A DNA stretch of 64,000 nucleotides from Micromonospora chokoriensis (GCF_900091505.1 NZ_LT607409.1:3782001-3846000), one strand, 5' to 3'; counted from the stretch's first letter, positions 25,486 through 33,986 are shown. A program made the numbers and translations. Notes: generated from the sequence alone by a model not told the origin.

Positions 25486-26585
25486 CGCCACGAGCCGCAC
25501 GATCCGCCGTCTCGGCGAGCAACTCGCCCGCGTCGAGGCGACGGGACTCGTCACCCCCCGCCAGCGTGCCCAAACTCGGTCGGTACGTTCTGCCGCTGGC
25601 CTTTCTCCTGCTGCTGGTCACCATCGCGGCGGCGGTCAGCGTGGGCTCGGCCGATCTGCCCGTGGACAGCGTCCTGCGGGCGGTGGCCAGCCATGTGGGC
25701 CTGCCGGTCCAGCCCTTACCGGCGTTGCCGGACAGCATCGTGTGGGACCTCCGGCTGCCCCGGGTGCTGCTGGCCGCACTGGTCGGCGCCGGTCTGGCGG
25801 TGTGCGGCGCGGTGCTACAGGCGCTCACGCGTAATCCGCTGGCCGACCCTTTCCTGCTCGGTGTGTCGTCCGGCGCCTCAACCGGCGCGGTGGCGGTGCT
25901 GGTCCTCGGCATCCGGATCGGCGCCGGCCCGCTCGATCTGACCACCGGCGCGTTCGTCGGCAGCATGGCCGCGTTCGGCGCGGTCCTGCTGCTGGCCGGT
26001 CGGCGGGCCGGCGAGCCAACCCGGATCGTTCTCGCCGGGGTGGCCGTCTCGCAGCTCTTCAGCGCGGTGACCAGCTTGATCGTGATCTCGGACGCGCACA
26101 CCCAGGACACTCGTAGCGTCACGTTCTGGCTGCTCGGGTCGCTGACGGCGGCGTCCTGGCAGGCGGTGGCGCTGAGCGCCGTGGTTGTCGGGCTCGGCGT
26201 GCTGGTCTGCTGGACCAGTGCGCCGGCGCTGGACGCGTTCGCGTTCGGCACCGATACCGCTCGTTCGCTCGGCTTTTCTCCCGGGCGTACCCGGCTGTTG
26301 CTGTTCAGCGTCACAGCCCTGATGGCGGCCGCGCTGGTCGCCGCGAGCGGTGCCATCGGCTTCGTCGGGCTGACCGTGCCGCACGCCGTCCGGTTCCTGC
26401 TCGGCACCCGGCATCGCACGTTGCTGCCCACCTGCGCGGTGATCGGCGCGATCTTCCTGATCTGGGCGGACACTGTGGCGAGGACGGTCTTCTCGCCACA
26501 GGAACTGCCGGTGGGCGTGCTCACCGCGCTGCTCGGGGTGCCAGTGTTCGCGCTGGTCATGCGACGTCGGACGGGCACACCATGA
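25482..26585 (+). CDS. FecCD-family ABC permease
   Basis: A 367-residue permease with 9-10 transmembrane helices. Family marks are LRLPRVLLAALVGAGLAVCG, NPLADPFLLGVSSGAS and GAIGFVGLTVPHAVRFLLG near the C terminus, the last being the ATPase contact. The N terminus carries a 30-residue Ser/Arg-rich cytoplasmic tail. Works with the lipoprotein and ATPase of the same operon. Codon 79 is TTA (25716), a rare leucine codon in this genome that may depend on a bldA-type tRNA. ATGA overlaps at both ends. Confidence 0.92.
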   Translation: MTPRAARSAVSASNSPASRRRDSSPPASVPKLGRYVLPLAFLLLLVTIAAAVSVGSADLPVDSVLRAVASHVGLPVQPLPALPDSIVWDLRLPRVLLAALVGAGLAVCGAVLQALTRNPLADPFLLGVSSGASTGAVAVLVLGIRIGAGPLDLTTGAFVGSMAAFGAVLLLAGRRAGEPTRIVLAGVAVSQLFSAVTSLIVISDAHTQDTRSVTFWLLGSLTAASWQAVALSAVVVGLGVLVCWTSAPALDAFAFGTDTARSLGFSPGRTRLLLFSVTALMAAALVAASGAIGFVGLTVPHAVRFLLGTRHRTLLPTCAVIGAIFLIWADTVARTVFSPQELPVGVLTALLGVPVFALVMRRRTGTP

Positions 26586-27460
26586 TCGGGTCGGACGCTG
26601 CCGGCCGAAGCGTGGACAGCGATGGCCGGGCAGCCGGCGGTGCCGGAGAGGCCCGGCCAGGCGGTGACCAGTACCGGGCTGGAGCCTCGCCGGCGCGGCT
26701 GCACGCGGACGGGGTCGGGTGGGGTGTCGCCGGCGCACGCATCCTGGCCGGGGTGGCGCTCACCGCCGAGCCGGGCGTCACGGTCGGGCTGCTCGGGCCG
26801 AACGGCTCCGGCAAGTCGAGCCTGCTGCGGCTACTGGCCGGACTGGCCCGACCGGAGTCCGGGAGGGTGCTGCTCGACGATGTTGCGGTAGGGGCGATAC
26901 CCCGACGTGCCCTCGCTCGGCGGATCGCGGTGGTCACCCAACAGGTCGCCACCGATGTGGAGATGTCCGCACTGGAGGTGGTTCTGCTGGGCCGGATCCC
27001 GTACCGGCCGCGCATTGCCGGGGTCGGCGCCGCAGACCTTGACCTGGCACGGCGCGCTCTCGCCGAGGCCGGTCTGGCCGGCTTCGAGCAGCGGCGCTGG
27101 TCCAGCCTGTCCGGCGGCGAGCGGCAGCGGGTGGACCTGGCCCGTGCCCTGGTGCAGGAACCGGATCTGCTGCTGCTCGACGAGCCGACGAACCATCTGG
27201 ACATCCGGCACCAACTGGAGCTGCTGCGGTTCCTCGCCGAGTCGACCAGCACCGTCGTGGTGACCCTGCACGATCTCAATCTGGCCGCCCGGTACTGCGA
27301 CCGGTTGGTGCTTTTGTGCGAGGGCCGGGTGGTCGCGGCGGGTACGCCCGTCGAGGTTCTCACCTCAAGCCGGATCGAGCAGGTCTATCGGGTACGAACG
27401 GACGTCGTCATCGCCCCTGACGGGCGGCCCCGAGTCTGGTACCGCAGGCCCTCGCCGTAG
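26582..27460 (+). CDS. ABC transporter ATPase, FecE/BtuD type
   Basis: A 292-residue ATPase. Walker A is GPNGSGKSS (about 79-87), the Q-loop is in VTQQVATDVEMSALE, the signature is LSGGERQRVDLA, Walker B is LLLLDEPTNHLD and the switch His is in VTLHDLNLAARYCD. This pattern is typical of iron-chelate and B12 importers. The first 45 residues are a low-complexity extension, so a later start is possible, but ATG 26582 overlaps the permease stop exactly as at the other junctions. Confidence 0.92.
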   Translation: MIGSDAAGRSVDSDGRAAGGAGEARPGGDQYRAGASPARLHADGVGWGVAGARILAGVALTAEPGVTVGLLGPNGSGKSSLLRLLAGLARPESGRVLLDDVAVGAIPRRALARRIAVVTQQVATDVEMSALEVVLLGRIPYRPRIAGVGAADLDLARRALAEAGLAGFEQRRWSSLSGGERQRVDLARALVQEPDLLLLDEPTNHLDIRHQLELLRFLAESTSTVVVTLHDLNLAARYCDRLVLLCEGRVVAAGTPVEVLTSSRIEQVYRVRTDVVIAPDGRPRVWYRRPSP

Positions 27461-27513
27461 CGGCGGAGCGCGCCCCTCGGCGACGGCGCGGCGGGACGGG
27501 GGAGGATACGACA

Positions 27514-28155
27514 ATGGAGCGTACGTTGGCGGACATCCTGGAGGCGGCGACACACGGGGACTTCCCGCCGTCGGACGGCGGGACCACAGTGGTCGCGCAA
27601 CCGAGCCGCCGCGACGCCGGGGTCATCGCCTTCACCGGCCACTCGGTGGTGTTCACCGACGAGGACCCCCAATGGGTACGCCGTACGGTGGCCGCTGTCG
27701 AGTGCGACCCGTTGGCGGCCACGATGAATCCGCGCTTCCTGGGTGCTCTGCTCGACCGCACCCGGCGGTCCATGGACACCATCGACCTGCTGACCGTGGC
27801 GAGCTGCCTCAACGGGGCTCCGCCACTGCAGCTGACCGAGCTGACCGAGGCTGATCATCCGCGCGAGGTCAGGGCCCGTCGGCGTCGTGACGACGTGCGC
27901 GTCTGGGCCGCCGAGGGTGGGGTGATCGTTCTCGGCCGAGGGGTGGCCGGCCGCTGGGAGGTGGCGATCGAGGTCGACGACGAGCATCGCCACCGGGGCC
28001 TGGGGAGAGCGCTGGCGACAGCGGCCCGGCATCTGGTGCCGGACGGTCGACCGGTCTGGTCCCAGCAGGCCGTCGGCAACGCGCGCAGTGTGCGCGCCTT
28101 CCAGGCGGCCGGGTTCCGGCCGGTGGGTTCCGAAGCTCTGCTCCTCGCGGCGTAG
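27514..28155 (+). CDS. GNAT-family acetyltransferase
   Basis: A 213-residue protein with a C-terminal GNAT core: VAIEVDDEHRHRGLGRAL (about 148-165) carries the acetyl-CoA loop, and VGNARSVRAFQAAGFRPVGS follows. The N-terminal 110 residues resemble a GNAT-associated extension. Acceptor unknown. ATG 27514 has GGGGGAGG nearby. It stands alone, 53 bases after the uptake operon. Confidence 0.8.
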   Translation: MERTLADILEAATHGDFPPSDGGTTVVAQPSRRDAGVIAFTGHSVVFTDEDPQWVRRTVAAVECDPLAATMNPRFLGALLDRTRRSMDTIDLLTVASCLNGAPPLQLTELTEADHPREVRARRRRDDVRVWAAEGGVIVLGRGVAGRWEVAIEVDDEHRHRGLGRALATAARHLVPDGRPVWSQQAVGNARSVRAFQAAGFRPVGSEALLLAA

Positions 28156-28285
28156 GCACAGGGCACGCGTCGCGGACCACACTGTCGACGAACTCGTGCT
28201 CGGCCGGGACGTTTCCGCGATCACGCCCGGGGGCATCTCGGCGGGAGATTCACTCGCCAGTCACCCCTTGAACGAGGAGACCAAT

Positions 28286-28432
28286 ATGTCCGCCCAGGCG
28301 TTCCTGTACATCGTCGCCGTCATCCTGATCGTGCTCGCGGCCCTGCCACTGCCCACCCGGGGTGTCTCGCTCGCGCTGCTCGGCGCCGCCTGCGCCCTGC
28401 TCGCGTACGCCTGGCCGGTGATCACCGCCTGA
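28286..28432 (+). CDS. 48-residue two-helix membrane protein
   Basis: A very small protein, about 80% hydrophobic: AFLYIVAVILIVLAALPL and VSLALLGAACALLAYAW form two predicted transmembrane helices joined by a short PTRG turn. The ATG is preceded by GAGGAG at proper spacing, which supports real translation. Similar tiny hydrophobic proteins are common and unassigned in actinobacteria. It has its own upstream region of 130 bases. Confidence 0.65.
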   Translation: MSAQAFLYIVAVILIVLAALPLPTRGVSLALLGAACALLAYAWPVITA

Positions 28433-28447
28433 CCGGGGTCTGCCGTC

Positions 28448-28556
28448 CTCCTTCGACGCGGGACCGACGGATCGATGCTTGCCGAGCTTCTTTCACAAGC
28501 GTAGGAAGAACACCACCGTCGGTCCTTCATCGATCCGCCGTCCTGCGTCGAAGGAG
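28448..28556 (+). promoter_or_regulatory. Long hairpin that hides the ribosome site
   Basis: The 12 bases at 28448-28459 are the exact inverse of 28545-28556, which ends with the AAGGAG ribosome site of the next gene. Pairing continues inward to 28477/28528 with one bulge, one mismatch and one G-U, giving about 27 pairs and a 50-base loop. If formed in RNA the ribosome site would be closed, so this may be a translational switch. A miniature-element origin is possible. Confidence 0.6.
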
Positions 28557-28562
28557 ATGCGT

Positions 28563-30596
28563 GTGACCACTTCCCGAGGGCTCCGTCTCGCCGTGTCCGT
28601 GCTGGTGACCGCGGGCGCCGTCCTGCTCGGCACGGCGGCCCCCGCGGCGCCGCCGACGACTGCCGGACCAACGGGACGTCCGTCCTGCGACCCGATCGAC
28701 CCGACCGCCTGCCTGCTGCCGTTCCCGAACGACTACTTCACCGTGCCCGACCGGACCAGCCCCACCGGCAAGCGGGTGCGGATCGCCGCCTCCGCCATGC
28801 CGGCCAACGTGCAGGGGACCCCGATCGACCCGACGGAGTGGAACCGGCAGGACGGGTTCAGCCCCGGCTCACCCATCCTGGTGCGGGTTCCCGGCCTCGA
28901 CGCGGCGGCGACCGGGATCGCGCCGGTCACCGACATCGGCCGCTCGCTGGCACCGGACGCGCCGATCGTCCTGCTCGACGCGCGGACCGGGAAGCGCACG
29001 CCGTACTGGGCCGAGCTGGACGCGCACGCGGTCGACCAGCCCGACCGGCAGGTGCTGATCATCCGGCCGGCGGTGGCGCTGACCGAGGGCACCCGCTACG
29101 TCGTCGGCCTGCGTGGCATGCGCGACGGCACCGGGGCGACGATCCCGGCGCCGGCGTCGTTCAGGTCGTACGTGACAGGTGTCGGCCTCGGCCATCGGGA
29201 CAGTCGCGCCCCGCAGATGAGACGGATCGTCACCGACCTGACCAGGGCCGGCGTCACGCGGCACAGCCTCTACCTGGCCTGGGACTTCACCGTCGCCAGC
29301 CGGCAGGGCCTGACCGGGCGGATGCTGGCGATGCGGGACGGCGCGTTCGCCGCCCTCGGTCGGGCCGCGCCGTCGTTCACCGTCACCCAGGTGACCGACT
29401 ACGCCCCGGAGCAGGAGCCGCTGATCGCCCGTCAGGTGACCGGCACCATCGGCGTACCGTCGTATCTGACCGGCGACGGCGGTCCCGGCTCCGGGCTGCA
29501 CTACGGACCAGCCGGCGGCCCCGGGACGCCGCAGACGCCGAACGCCCTGCCCACTCCGTCCGGCGCGACACTGGCCGCCGACTTCGTCTGTACCATCCCG
29601 CGCAGCGCCACCGCCGCGAAGCCGGCTCACCTGTCGCTCTACGGCCACGGCCTGCTCGGCAGGCCGACCGAGGTCAACGCCGGCAACGTCAGGACGATGG
29701 CGAAGACCCACAACTTCACCTTCTGCGCCACCAGCTGGATCGGCATGGCCGCCGCCGACGTCCCCTACGTGGCCGGCGCCTTCACCGACCTCAGCGCCTT
29801 CCCCGCGGTGGCGGACCGGTTGCAGCAGAGCTTCCTGAACTTCCTCTTCCTGGGCCGCACGATGATCCACCCGGGCGGTCTCGCCGCCCATCCGGCCTTC
29901 CGCGACGCCACCGCTCGACCGCTGATCAACCTGGCGGGAGGGCTGCACTACGACGGCAACAGCCAGGGCGGCATCAACGGCGGGGCACTCACCGCCATCG
30001 CGCAGGACTGGACCCGTTCCGTGCTCGGCGTACCGGCGATGAACTACTCCACACTCCTGCAACGCAGCGTGGACTTCGCCCCGTTCCAGACCGTGCTGGA
30101 CGGCTACTACCCGGACCGGGCCGACCAGCAGCTGATTCTCGCGCTGCTGCAGATGTTGTGGGACCGGTCCGAGGCCAATGGGTACGCGCAGCACATGACC
30201 GACCGGCCGCTGCCGCGTACCCCGGCACACCAGATGCTGATGCACGTGGCCTTCGGCGACCAGCAGGTGTCGCCCGCCGCGGCCGAGGTCCAGGCGCGCA
30301 CCATCGGTGCCCGCCTGCACACTCCGGCTGTCGCCGACGGCTGGTCCTCGGACGTGCGCCCGTACTGGGGGATCGCGCCGATCCGCAGGTACCCGTACAC
30401 CGGCTCGGCGATGGTGGTCTGGAACAGCGGCGCGGCGCAGGCGCCGCCGCCGACCAACCTCGCACCGGCCGGGCCGGAGTACGGCGACGACTCGCACGAG
30501 TTCCCGCGCGCCCAGGCCGGAGCCCAGAAACAGAAGGCGATCTTTCTGCTCACCGGCAAGGTGGTGGACGTCTGCGCGGGTGGGCCCTGCCCGTGA
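28563..30596 (+). CDS. Large secreted alpha/beta-hydrolase-like protein
   Basis: A 677-residue secreted protein with a signal peptide (residues 1-30, ending in an Ala/Pro-rich cleavage region). The mature N terminus has PFPNDYFTVPDRTSPTGKRV. A serine-hydrolase nucleophile elbow, GNSQGG, appears near residue 464 after LSLYGHGLLGRP (oxyanion region). A hydrophobic strand pattern fits an alpha/beta hydrolase, but the acid and histidine cannot be placed with certainty. GTG 28563 was chosen because AAGGAG directly abuts the ATG at 28557 and is 6 bases from the GTG. Substrate unknown. Translation may be controlled by the upstream hairpin. Confidence 0.75.
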   Translation: MTTSRGLRLAVSVLVTAGAVLLGTAAPAAPPTTAGPTGRPSCDPIDPTACLLPFPNDYFTVPDRTSPTGKRVRIAASAMPANVQGTPIDPTEWNRQDGFSPGSPILVRVPGLDAAATGIAPVTDIGRSLAPDAPIVLLDARTGKRTPYWAELDAHAVDQPDRQVLIIRPAVALTEGTRYVVGLRGMRDGTGATIPAPASFRSYVTGVGLGHRDSRAPQMRRIVTDLTRAGVTRHSLYLAWDFTVASRQGLTGRMLAMRDGAFAALGRAAPSFTVTQVTDYAPEQEPLIARQVTGTIGVPSYLTGDGGPGSGLHYGPAGGPGTPQTPNALPTPSGATLAADFVCTIPRSATAAKPAHLSLYGHGLLGRPTEVNAGNVRTMAKTHNFTFCATSWIGMAAADVPYVAGAFTDLSAFPAVADRLQQSFLNFLFLGRTMIHPGGLAAHPAFRDATARPLINLAGGLHYDGNSQGGINGGALTAIAQDWTRSVLGVPAMNYSTLLQRSVDFAPFQTVLDGYYPDRADQQLILALLQMLWDRSEANGYAQHMTDRPLPRTPAHQMLMHVAFGDQQVSPAAAEVQARTIGARLHTPAVADGWSSDVRPYWGIAPIRRYPYTGSAMVVWNSGAAQAPPPTNLAPAGPEYGDDSHEFPRAQAGAQKQKAIFLLTGKVVDVCAGGPCP

Positions 30597-30608
30597 GGCG
30601 GTGACCGG

Positions 30609-30641
30609 GCGCGGCCCGGCGGGGGGACCGCCGGGCCGCGC
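30609..30641. terminator. Terminator after the secreted hydrolase
   Basis: A 14-bp all-G+C stem (30609-30622 with 30628-30641) and a 5-base loop, 12 bases after the hydrolase stop. Confidence 0.8.
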
Positions 30642-30642
30642 G

Positions 30643-30814
30643 CGGCGGTCTGACCGCCCACGGTGACGTACGCGGTCTCGCCGATCTGCACCGAGTTCAC
30701 GCAGCGCGGGTTGGTCTCGGCGTGGGCCGGTCCGGCGATCGCCAGCGTCGCGGGCACCGCCAGCCCGGCCGCCGCGAGGATGCGCACGCCACGTCGGGAG
30801 AGACTCTTCCTCGG
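30643..30814 (-). pseudogene. Broken small secreted-protein gene
   Basis: Read on the minus strand, this shows RKSLSRRGVRILAAAGLAVP, then an Ala-rich signal peptide ending GPAHA, then ETNPRCVNSVQIGETAYVTV. It looks like the start of a small exported protein. A fine ribosome site (GAAGGAGG, 30818-30825) is present, but the start codon expected five bases on is missing: the sequence reads CACCGAGG where CACCGTGAGG would restore GTG. The 3' half is gone, as the frame runs into the hydrolase terminator with no stop of its own. An internal GTG might still start translation, so decay is inferred. Confidence 0.55.
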
Positions 30815-30899
30815 TGACCTCCTTCGATGCACCGGGACCGTGCGGCCCGGTGTCGTCGACGCACCACATTGATCGCTGCCGTCGCCCGTTCGGTAGCCT

Positions 30900-30937
30900 C
30901 TGACACGCTCTGACAACGCCTGACGACGCCGTCTGAC
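30900..30937 (+). promoter_or_regulatory. CTGAC direct repeats before HTH/NBR1-Ig gene
   Basis: CTGAC occurs four times at 30900, 30910, 30920 and 30933, the first three exactly 10 bases apart (one helical turn), immediately upstream of the HTH gene start. The same hexamer CTGACA recurs upstream of the next gene (32043-32117). A repeated operator for the HTH protein or a stress regulator is likely. Confidence 0.5.
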
Positions 30938-32005
30938 ATGGGGGAGTGGATGAAGGACCAGCGCGCCGCAACGGATGGAGTTCCGGACCGATCGGCCGCC
31001 GGTGGGTTCGCCGAACAGTTGCGGGCACTGCGATCCGCGGCCGGTGACCCGTCCTTCCGCAAGATGGCCGGTCGGTCGGGCCGGATCTCGCACACGACGT
31101 TGCACGAGGCCGCCGCCGGGACCAGGTTCCCCTCCTGGGAGACCACCCGGGAGTTCGTCCGAGCCTGCGAGGCGGACGAGGCCCAGTGGCGACGGCGGTG
31201 GGAGGAGGCGCAGCGGCCGGCCTCGGCCGACGGCACCCCGGACGCCGACCCCGCGTCGGACGTCGCCGCGGCCGGGTCCGACGTCGCCGAGTCGGCGGAC
31301 GCCGACACCGAGCCCGCCGCGACCGGCGCCGAGACCGCCGGCGACCCGGAACCGTCGACGAGGCACGCGCGGTCGGTGCCGGGTGACGCCCTGTCCTCGG
31401 CGGAGTATCGGAGCGACCTACGGGTCGCCGGGTACCCACCGGTCGAGGAGGACGCCGCAGCGCCCCGGAGCCGTTCGCCGTGGCTGGCCGCCGCAGCGGT
31501 GGTGATGGTGGTGGCGATCGTCGCCGTGCTGGGCGTGACCCTGCGGGACCTGTCGTCGCCGGACGACGGGGACACGCCCGCGGCACCGGCGTCGTCCGCC
31601 TCGCCGCCGTCACCGTCACCGTCGTCGTCGGCGTTCTCGGACTCGTTGATCGCCGGCGACTCGAGCACGTTCGTCGCGGACGTCACCATCCCCGACGGTA
31701 CGCGGGTGAAGGTGAACAGCCAGTTCGTGAAGGTGTGGGCCCTCGCGAACGTGGGGAAGGTCGTGTGGCACAACCGTTATCTGGCGCGGACGAACCCGAC
31801 CGCCGACGCGGACGGTTGCCAGGTGCCGGATCGGGTGGCGATCGGCGACACGCCGCCCGGCGAGCAGGTGATGATCAGCGTTCCGGTCACCGCGCCGAGC
31901 AGTCCCGGGAAGTGCTGGGTGAGTTGGAAGATGGTCGACGAGAACGGGCAGGAGTTCTTCCCCACCCGCCGACCGGTGTACTTCATGGTCACCGTCGTCG
32001 CCTGA
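30938..32005 (+). CDS. Membrane-anchored HTH protein with NBR1-Ig-like domain
   Basis: A 355-residue protein built as a sensor-regulator. A cytoplasmic HTH-like domain (about 20-95) contains RKMAGRSGRISHTTLHEAAA, of the kind at the start of many actinobacterial regulators. An acidic Ala/Asp linker follows, then one transmembrane helix (about 178-197, AAAAVVMVVAIVAVLGVTL). Outside is a Ser/Pro stalk and an NBR1-Ig-like domain (about 240-355: VNSQFVKVWALANVGKVVWH, with a Cys pair and WKMVDENGQEFF). Such proteins may sense cell-wall state. ATG 30938 follows the CTGAC repeats directly; ATG 30950 is an alternative with GGGGAG three bases before it. Confidence 0.8.
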   Translation: MGEWMKDQRAATDGVPDRSAAGGFAEQLRALRSAAGDPSFRKMAGRSGRISHTTLHEAAAGTRFPSWETTREFVRACEADEAQWRRRWEEAQRPASADGTPDADPASDVAAAGSDVAESADADTEPAATGAETAGDPEPSTRHARSVPGDALSSAEYRSDLRVAGYPPVEEDAAAPRSRSPWLAAAAVVMVVAIVAVLGVTLRDLSSPDDGDTPAAPASSASPPSPSPSSSAFSDSLIAGDSSTFVADVTIPDGTRVKVNSQFVKVWALANVGKVVWHNRYLARTNPTADADGCQVPDRVAIGDTPPGEQVMISVPVTAPSSPGKCWVSWKMVDENGQEFFPTRRPVYFMVTVVA

Positions 32006-32042
32006 GCGTGCCCGCGAGCGGCGTCAGGGTGCGACCGCCTCG

Positions 32043-32117
32043 CTGTCAGTTCCGGGCGCCCGCAAGCTGACAACACCGCATTCATCCAGGTCGGCGGCGG
32101 CCTGACGAATCTGACAG
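32043..32117 (+). promoter_or_regulatory. CTGACA/CTGTCAG motif cluster before M15 gene
   Basis: CTGTCAG (32043), CTGACA (32067), CTGACG (32102) and CTGACAG (32111) lie in the 198-base region before the M15 peptidase gene. They match the motif repeated before the HTH/NBR1-Ig gene, hinting that one factor controls both promoters. Confidence 0.45.
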
Positions 32118-32203
32118 GACGACGGGGTACCGAACAGCAGGCGCCTCCTCGCATGGTGATGTCCGTTCCCAACGCGACTCACCCCCTACGAGGAGGATCG
32201 ACA

Positions 32204-33067
32204 GTGCGCCGTCCCTGGTTGTCCGTCGGGCTCGCCGCGCTCTGTGTGGCAGCGAGCGTCCCGGTCCACGCATCGGCCGCGACACCCGACGCCACCGCCC
32301 AGCGCTCCGTCACCACCGCGGCGCTGCCGGTGGTGAACATGGAGGTCACCGTCCTGGCCGCCCAGATCGACCCGCGCCGTCCCGACAACACGCTCACCCC
32401 GGGCGCGAAGAGTTCCGTGCTCGCCGTCGAGCAGGCGCTCCAGGCCCGCAACCTGCTCGACGCGCAGTGGGTCGACGGCTACTTCGGCACCGTCACCATC
32501 TCGGCGTACGCGGCCTACCAGCGCTCGCTCGGATACACCGGCCTCGCCGCGAACGGGCTGCCCGGCACGACGTCGCTGACCAAGCTCGGGCAGAACCGGT
32601 ACACCGTCGGCAACCCGATCGGCCCGGGCGCCAAGGTGCAGCGCGACGGGCAGGTCGTCAACGCCCGTACGCAAGCGATGCTGGCCGAGGCCCAACGTCT
32701 GCTCGGGTTCGCCCTGGTGCTCGAACAGGGCTCGTACAACCCGGGGGGTGACCCGACCTCGGCCGGCACCCATGACGGTGGTGGCGTGGTGGACACCGCG
32801 GTCACCGGCATGACCGCCGCCCGGCGCACCGCGGTGGCCCGAGCCCTCCGCCAGGTCGGCTTCGCCGCCTGGGTGCGTAACCCGAGCCAGGGTGACTGGC
32901 CGTGGCACATCCACGCCACGGCGATCAACGACACGGACCTGTCCAGCCAGGCGCAGCACCAGGTCGGGGACTACTACCTCGGCCTGAACGGCCTGGCCAA
33001 CCAGGGCCCGGACGACGGCCCACGGATCCCGATCAGGACCTGGGAGCAGTACCAGCGCGGGCAGTGA
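32204..33067 (+). CDS. Secreted M15-like peptidoglycan peptidase
   Basis: A 287-residue secreted protein. A signal peptide (1-27, HASAA) is followed by a peptidoglycan-binding-like region (about 60-145) with VDGYFGTVTISAYAAYQRSL. The C-terminal zinc peptidase region has SAGTHDGGGVVDT (His and Asp ligands) and PWHIHA, resembling VanY/M15 D,D-carboxypeptidases. It likely trims cell-wall stem peptides. The GTG start has AGGAGGA seven bases upstream. It is the first of three consecutive cell-wall genes behind the HTH/NBR1-Ig regulator. Confidence 0.8.
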   Translation: MRRPWLSVGLAALCVAASVPVHASAATPDATAQRSVTTAALPVVNMEVTVLAAQIDPRRPDNTLTPGAKSSVLAVEQALQARNLLDAQWVDGYFGTVTISAYAAYQRSLGYTGLAANGLPGTTSLTKLGQNRYTVGNPIGPGAKVQRDGQVVNARTQAMLAEAQRLLGFALVLEQGSYNPGGDPTSAGTHDGGGVVDTAVTGMTAARRTAVARALRQVGFAAWVRNPSQGDWPWHIHATAINDTDLSSQAQHQVGDYYLGLNGLANQGPDDGPRIPIRTWEQYQRGQ

Positions 33068-33101
33068 CCCGCAAACCCCCAACCGTTCTCGAAAGGACAC
33101 C

Positions 33102-33986
33102 ATGAACATCCGTAAGAGCCTCGCCGCCGCCGGCATCGCGCTGGCCGCGAGCACCTCGATCCTCAGCGGCGCATCGCCCGCCTCAGCGGCGGCCCGGGAC
33201 GGGGTCTGCGACAGCGGCGAGTTCTGCTACTACTACAACAGCGGCAACGCCGGATCGATCTCGGACTTCACCGGATCGCTCGACGACTACGGCACCGAGC
33301 AGCCCTCGTGCTACGACTTCAAGGGCGCCGGCGCCGGCAAGGGCCTGTGCATCAAGAACGAGGCCGCCTCGGTCTGGAACCGCAGTACCAAGACCGTGCG
33401 CGTCTACTACAACAGCGGATACGCCGGTTCCTACCAGGACTTCGCGGCCGGCGCGAAGGGAAACCTCAACGCGACGCTGAAGAACAACAACGCCTCGCAC
33501 CAGTTCTCGCCGTCGGCGCGCACGAACCTGTCGTACGCCCTGTACCAGGCCAGCGGCGGCACTGTCACGTGCGCCTTCGACGGGTACACCACGACGCCCG
33601 GCCGGCACGAGGGCATCGACATCGCCCGCAGCGTGGGCTCGGACGTGCGCGCCCTGGTTTCCGGAACGGTCACCTACGTCGCCCGGGGCACCACCGGCAG
33701 CGGCGGCCTGTCCACGATCTCCGTCTACAACTCCTCGCTCAACAAGACGGTGATCTACCTGCACACCGCGCCGAGGTCCGGGGTGGGCGTGGGCGACGCC
33801 ATCAGCAAGGGCCAGATCATCGCCGACGAGTCGTGGCACGGGGTGTCCTCCAGTTCGGGCGCGCACACCCACGTCGAGGTCCGGGCCGGCCGGCAGACCC
33901 ACGCGGCCGTCAGCGTCGGCGACCCCACCCTGGACAACGCCGACCCGACCGCGTTCTGGAACTCCCAGGGCTACAACGAGAAGTAG
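33102..33986 (+). CDS. Secreted I36-M23 endopeptidase
   Basis: A 294-residue secreted protein in two modules. After a signal peptide (1-30) comes a peptidase-inhibitor-I36-like domain (32-140; CDSGEFCYYYNSGNAG, CYDFKGAGAGKGLCIKNEAA, two disulfides). A M23 (LytM/lysostaphin) zinc peptidase follows at 145-290, with ligands in GRHEGIDIA and HTHVEV. M23 enzymes cut peptide bridges in peptidoglycan; the I36-like module may target or restrain the enzyme. RBS AAAGGA. The N-terminal module is nearly the same as in the next gene. Confidence 0.88.
   Translation: MNIRKSLAAAGIALAASTSILSGASPASAAARDGVCDSGEFCYYYNSGNAGSISDFTGSLDDYGTEQPSCYDFKGAGAGKGLCIKNEAASVWNRSTKTVRVYYNSGYAGSYQDFAAGAKGNLNATLKNNNASHQFSPSARTNLSYALYQASGGTVTCAFDGYTTTPGRHEGIDIARSVGSDVRALVSGTVTYVARGTTGSGGLSTISVYNSSLNKTVIYLHTAPRSGVGVGDAISKGQIIADESWHGVSSSSGAHTHVEVRAGRQTHAAVSVGDPTLDNADPTAFWNSQGYNEK

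Noticed and set aside
30107..30642. Continuation of the small secreted-protein frame as a full-length gene
   Set aside because: The frame stays open only because it runs antisense to the hydrolase gene; residue composition changes abruptly at the terminator.
28869..31619. 916-codon open frame on the minus strand
   Set aside because: Low-complexity Arg/Pro/Gly-rich translation antisense to the secreted hydrolase and HTH genes. No start context and no recognisable domain.
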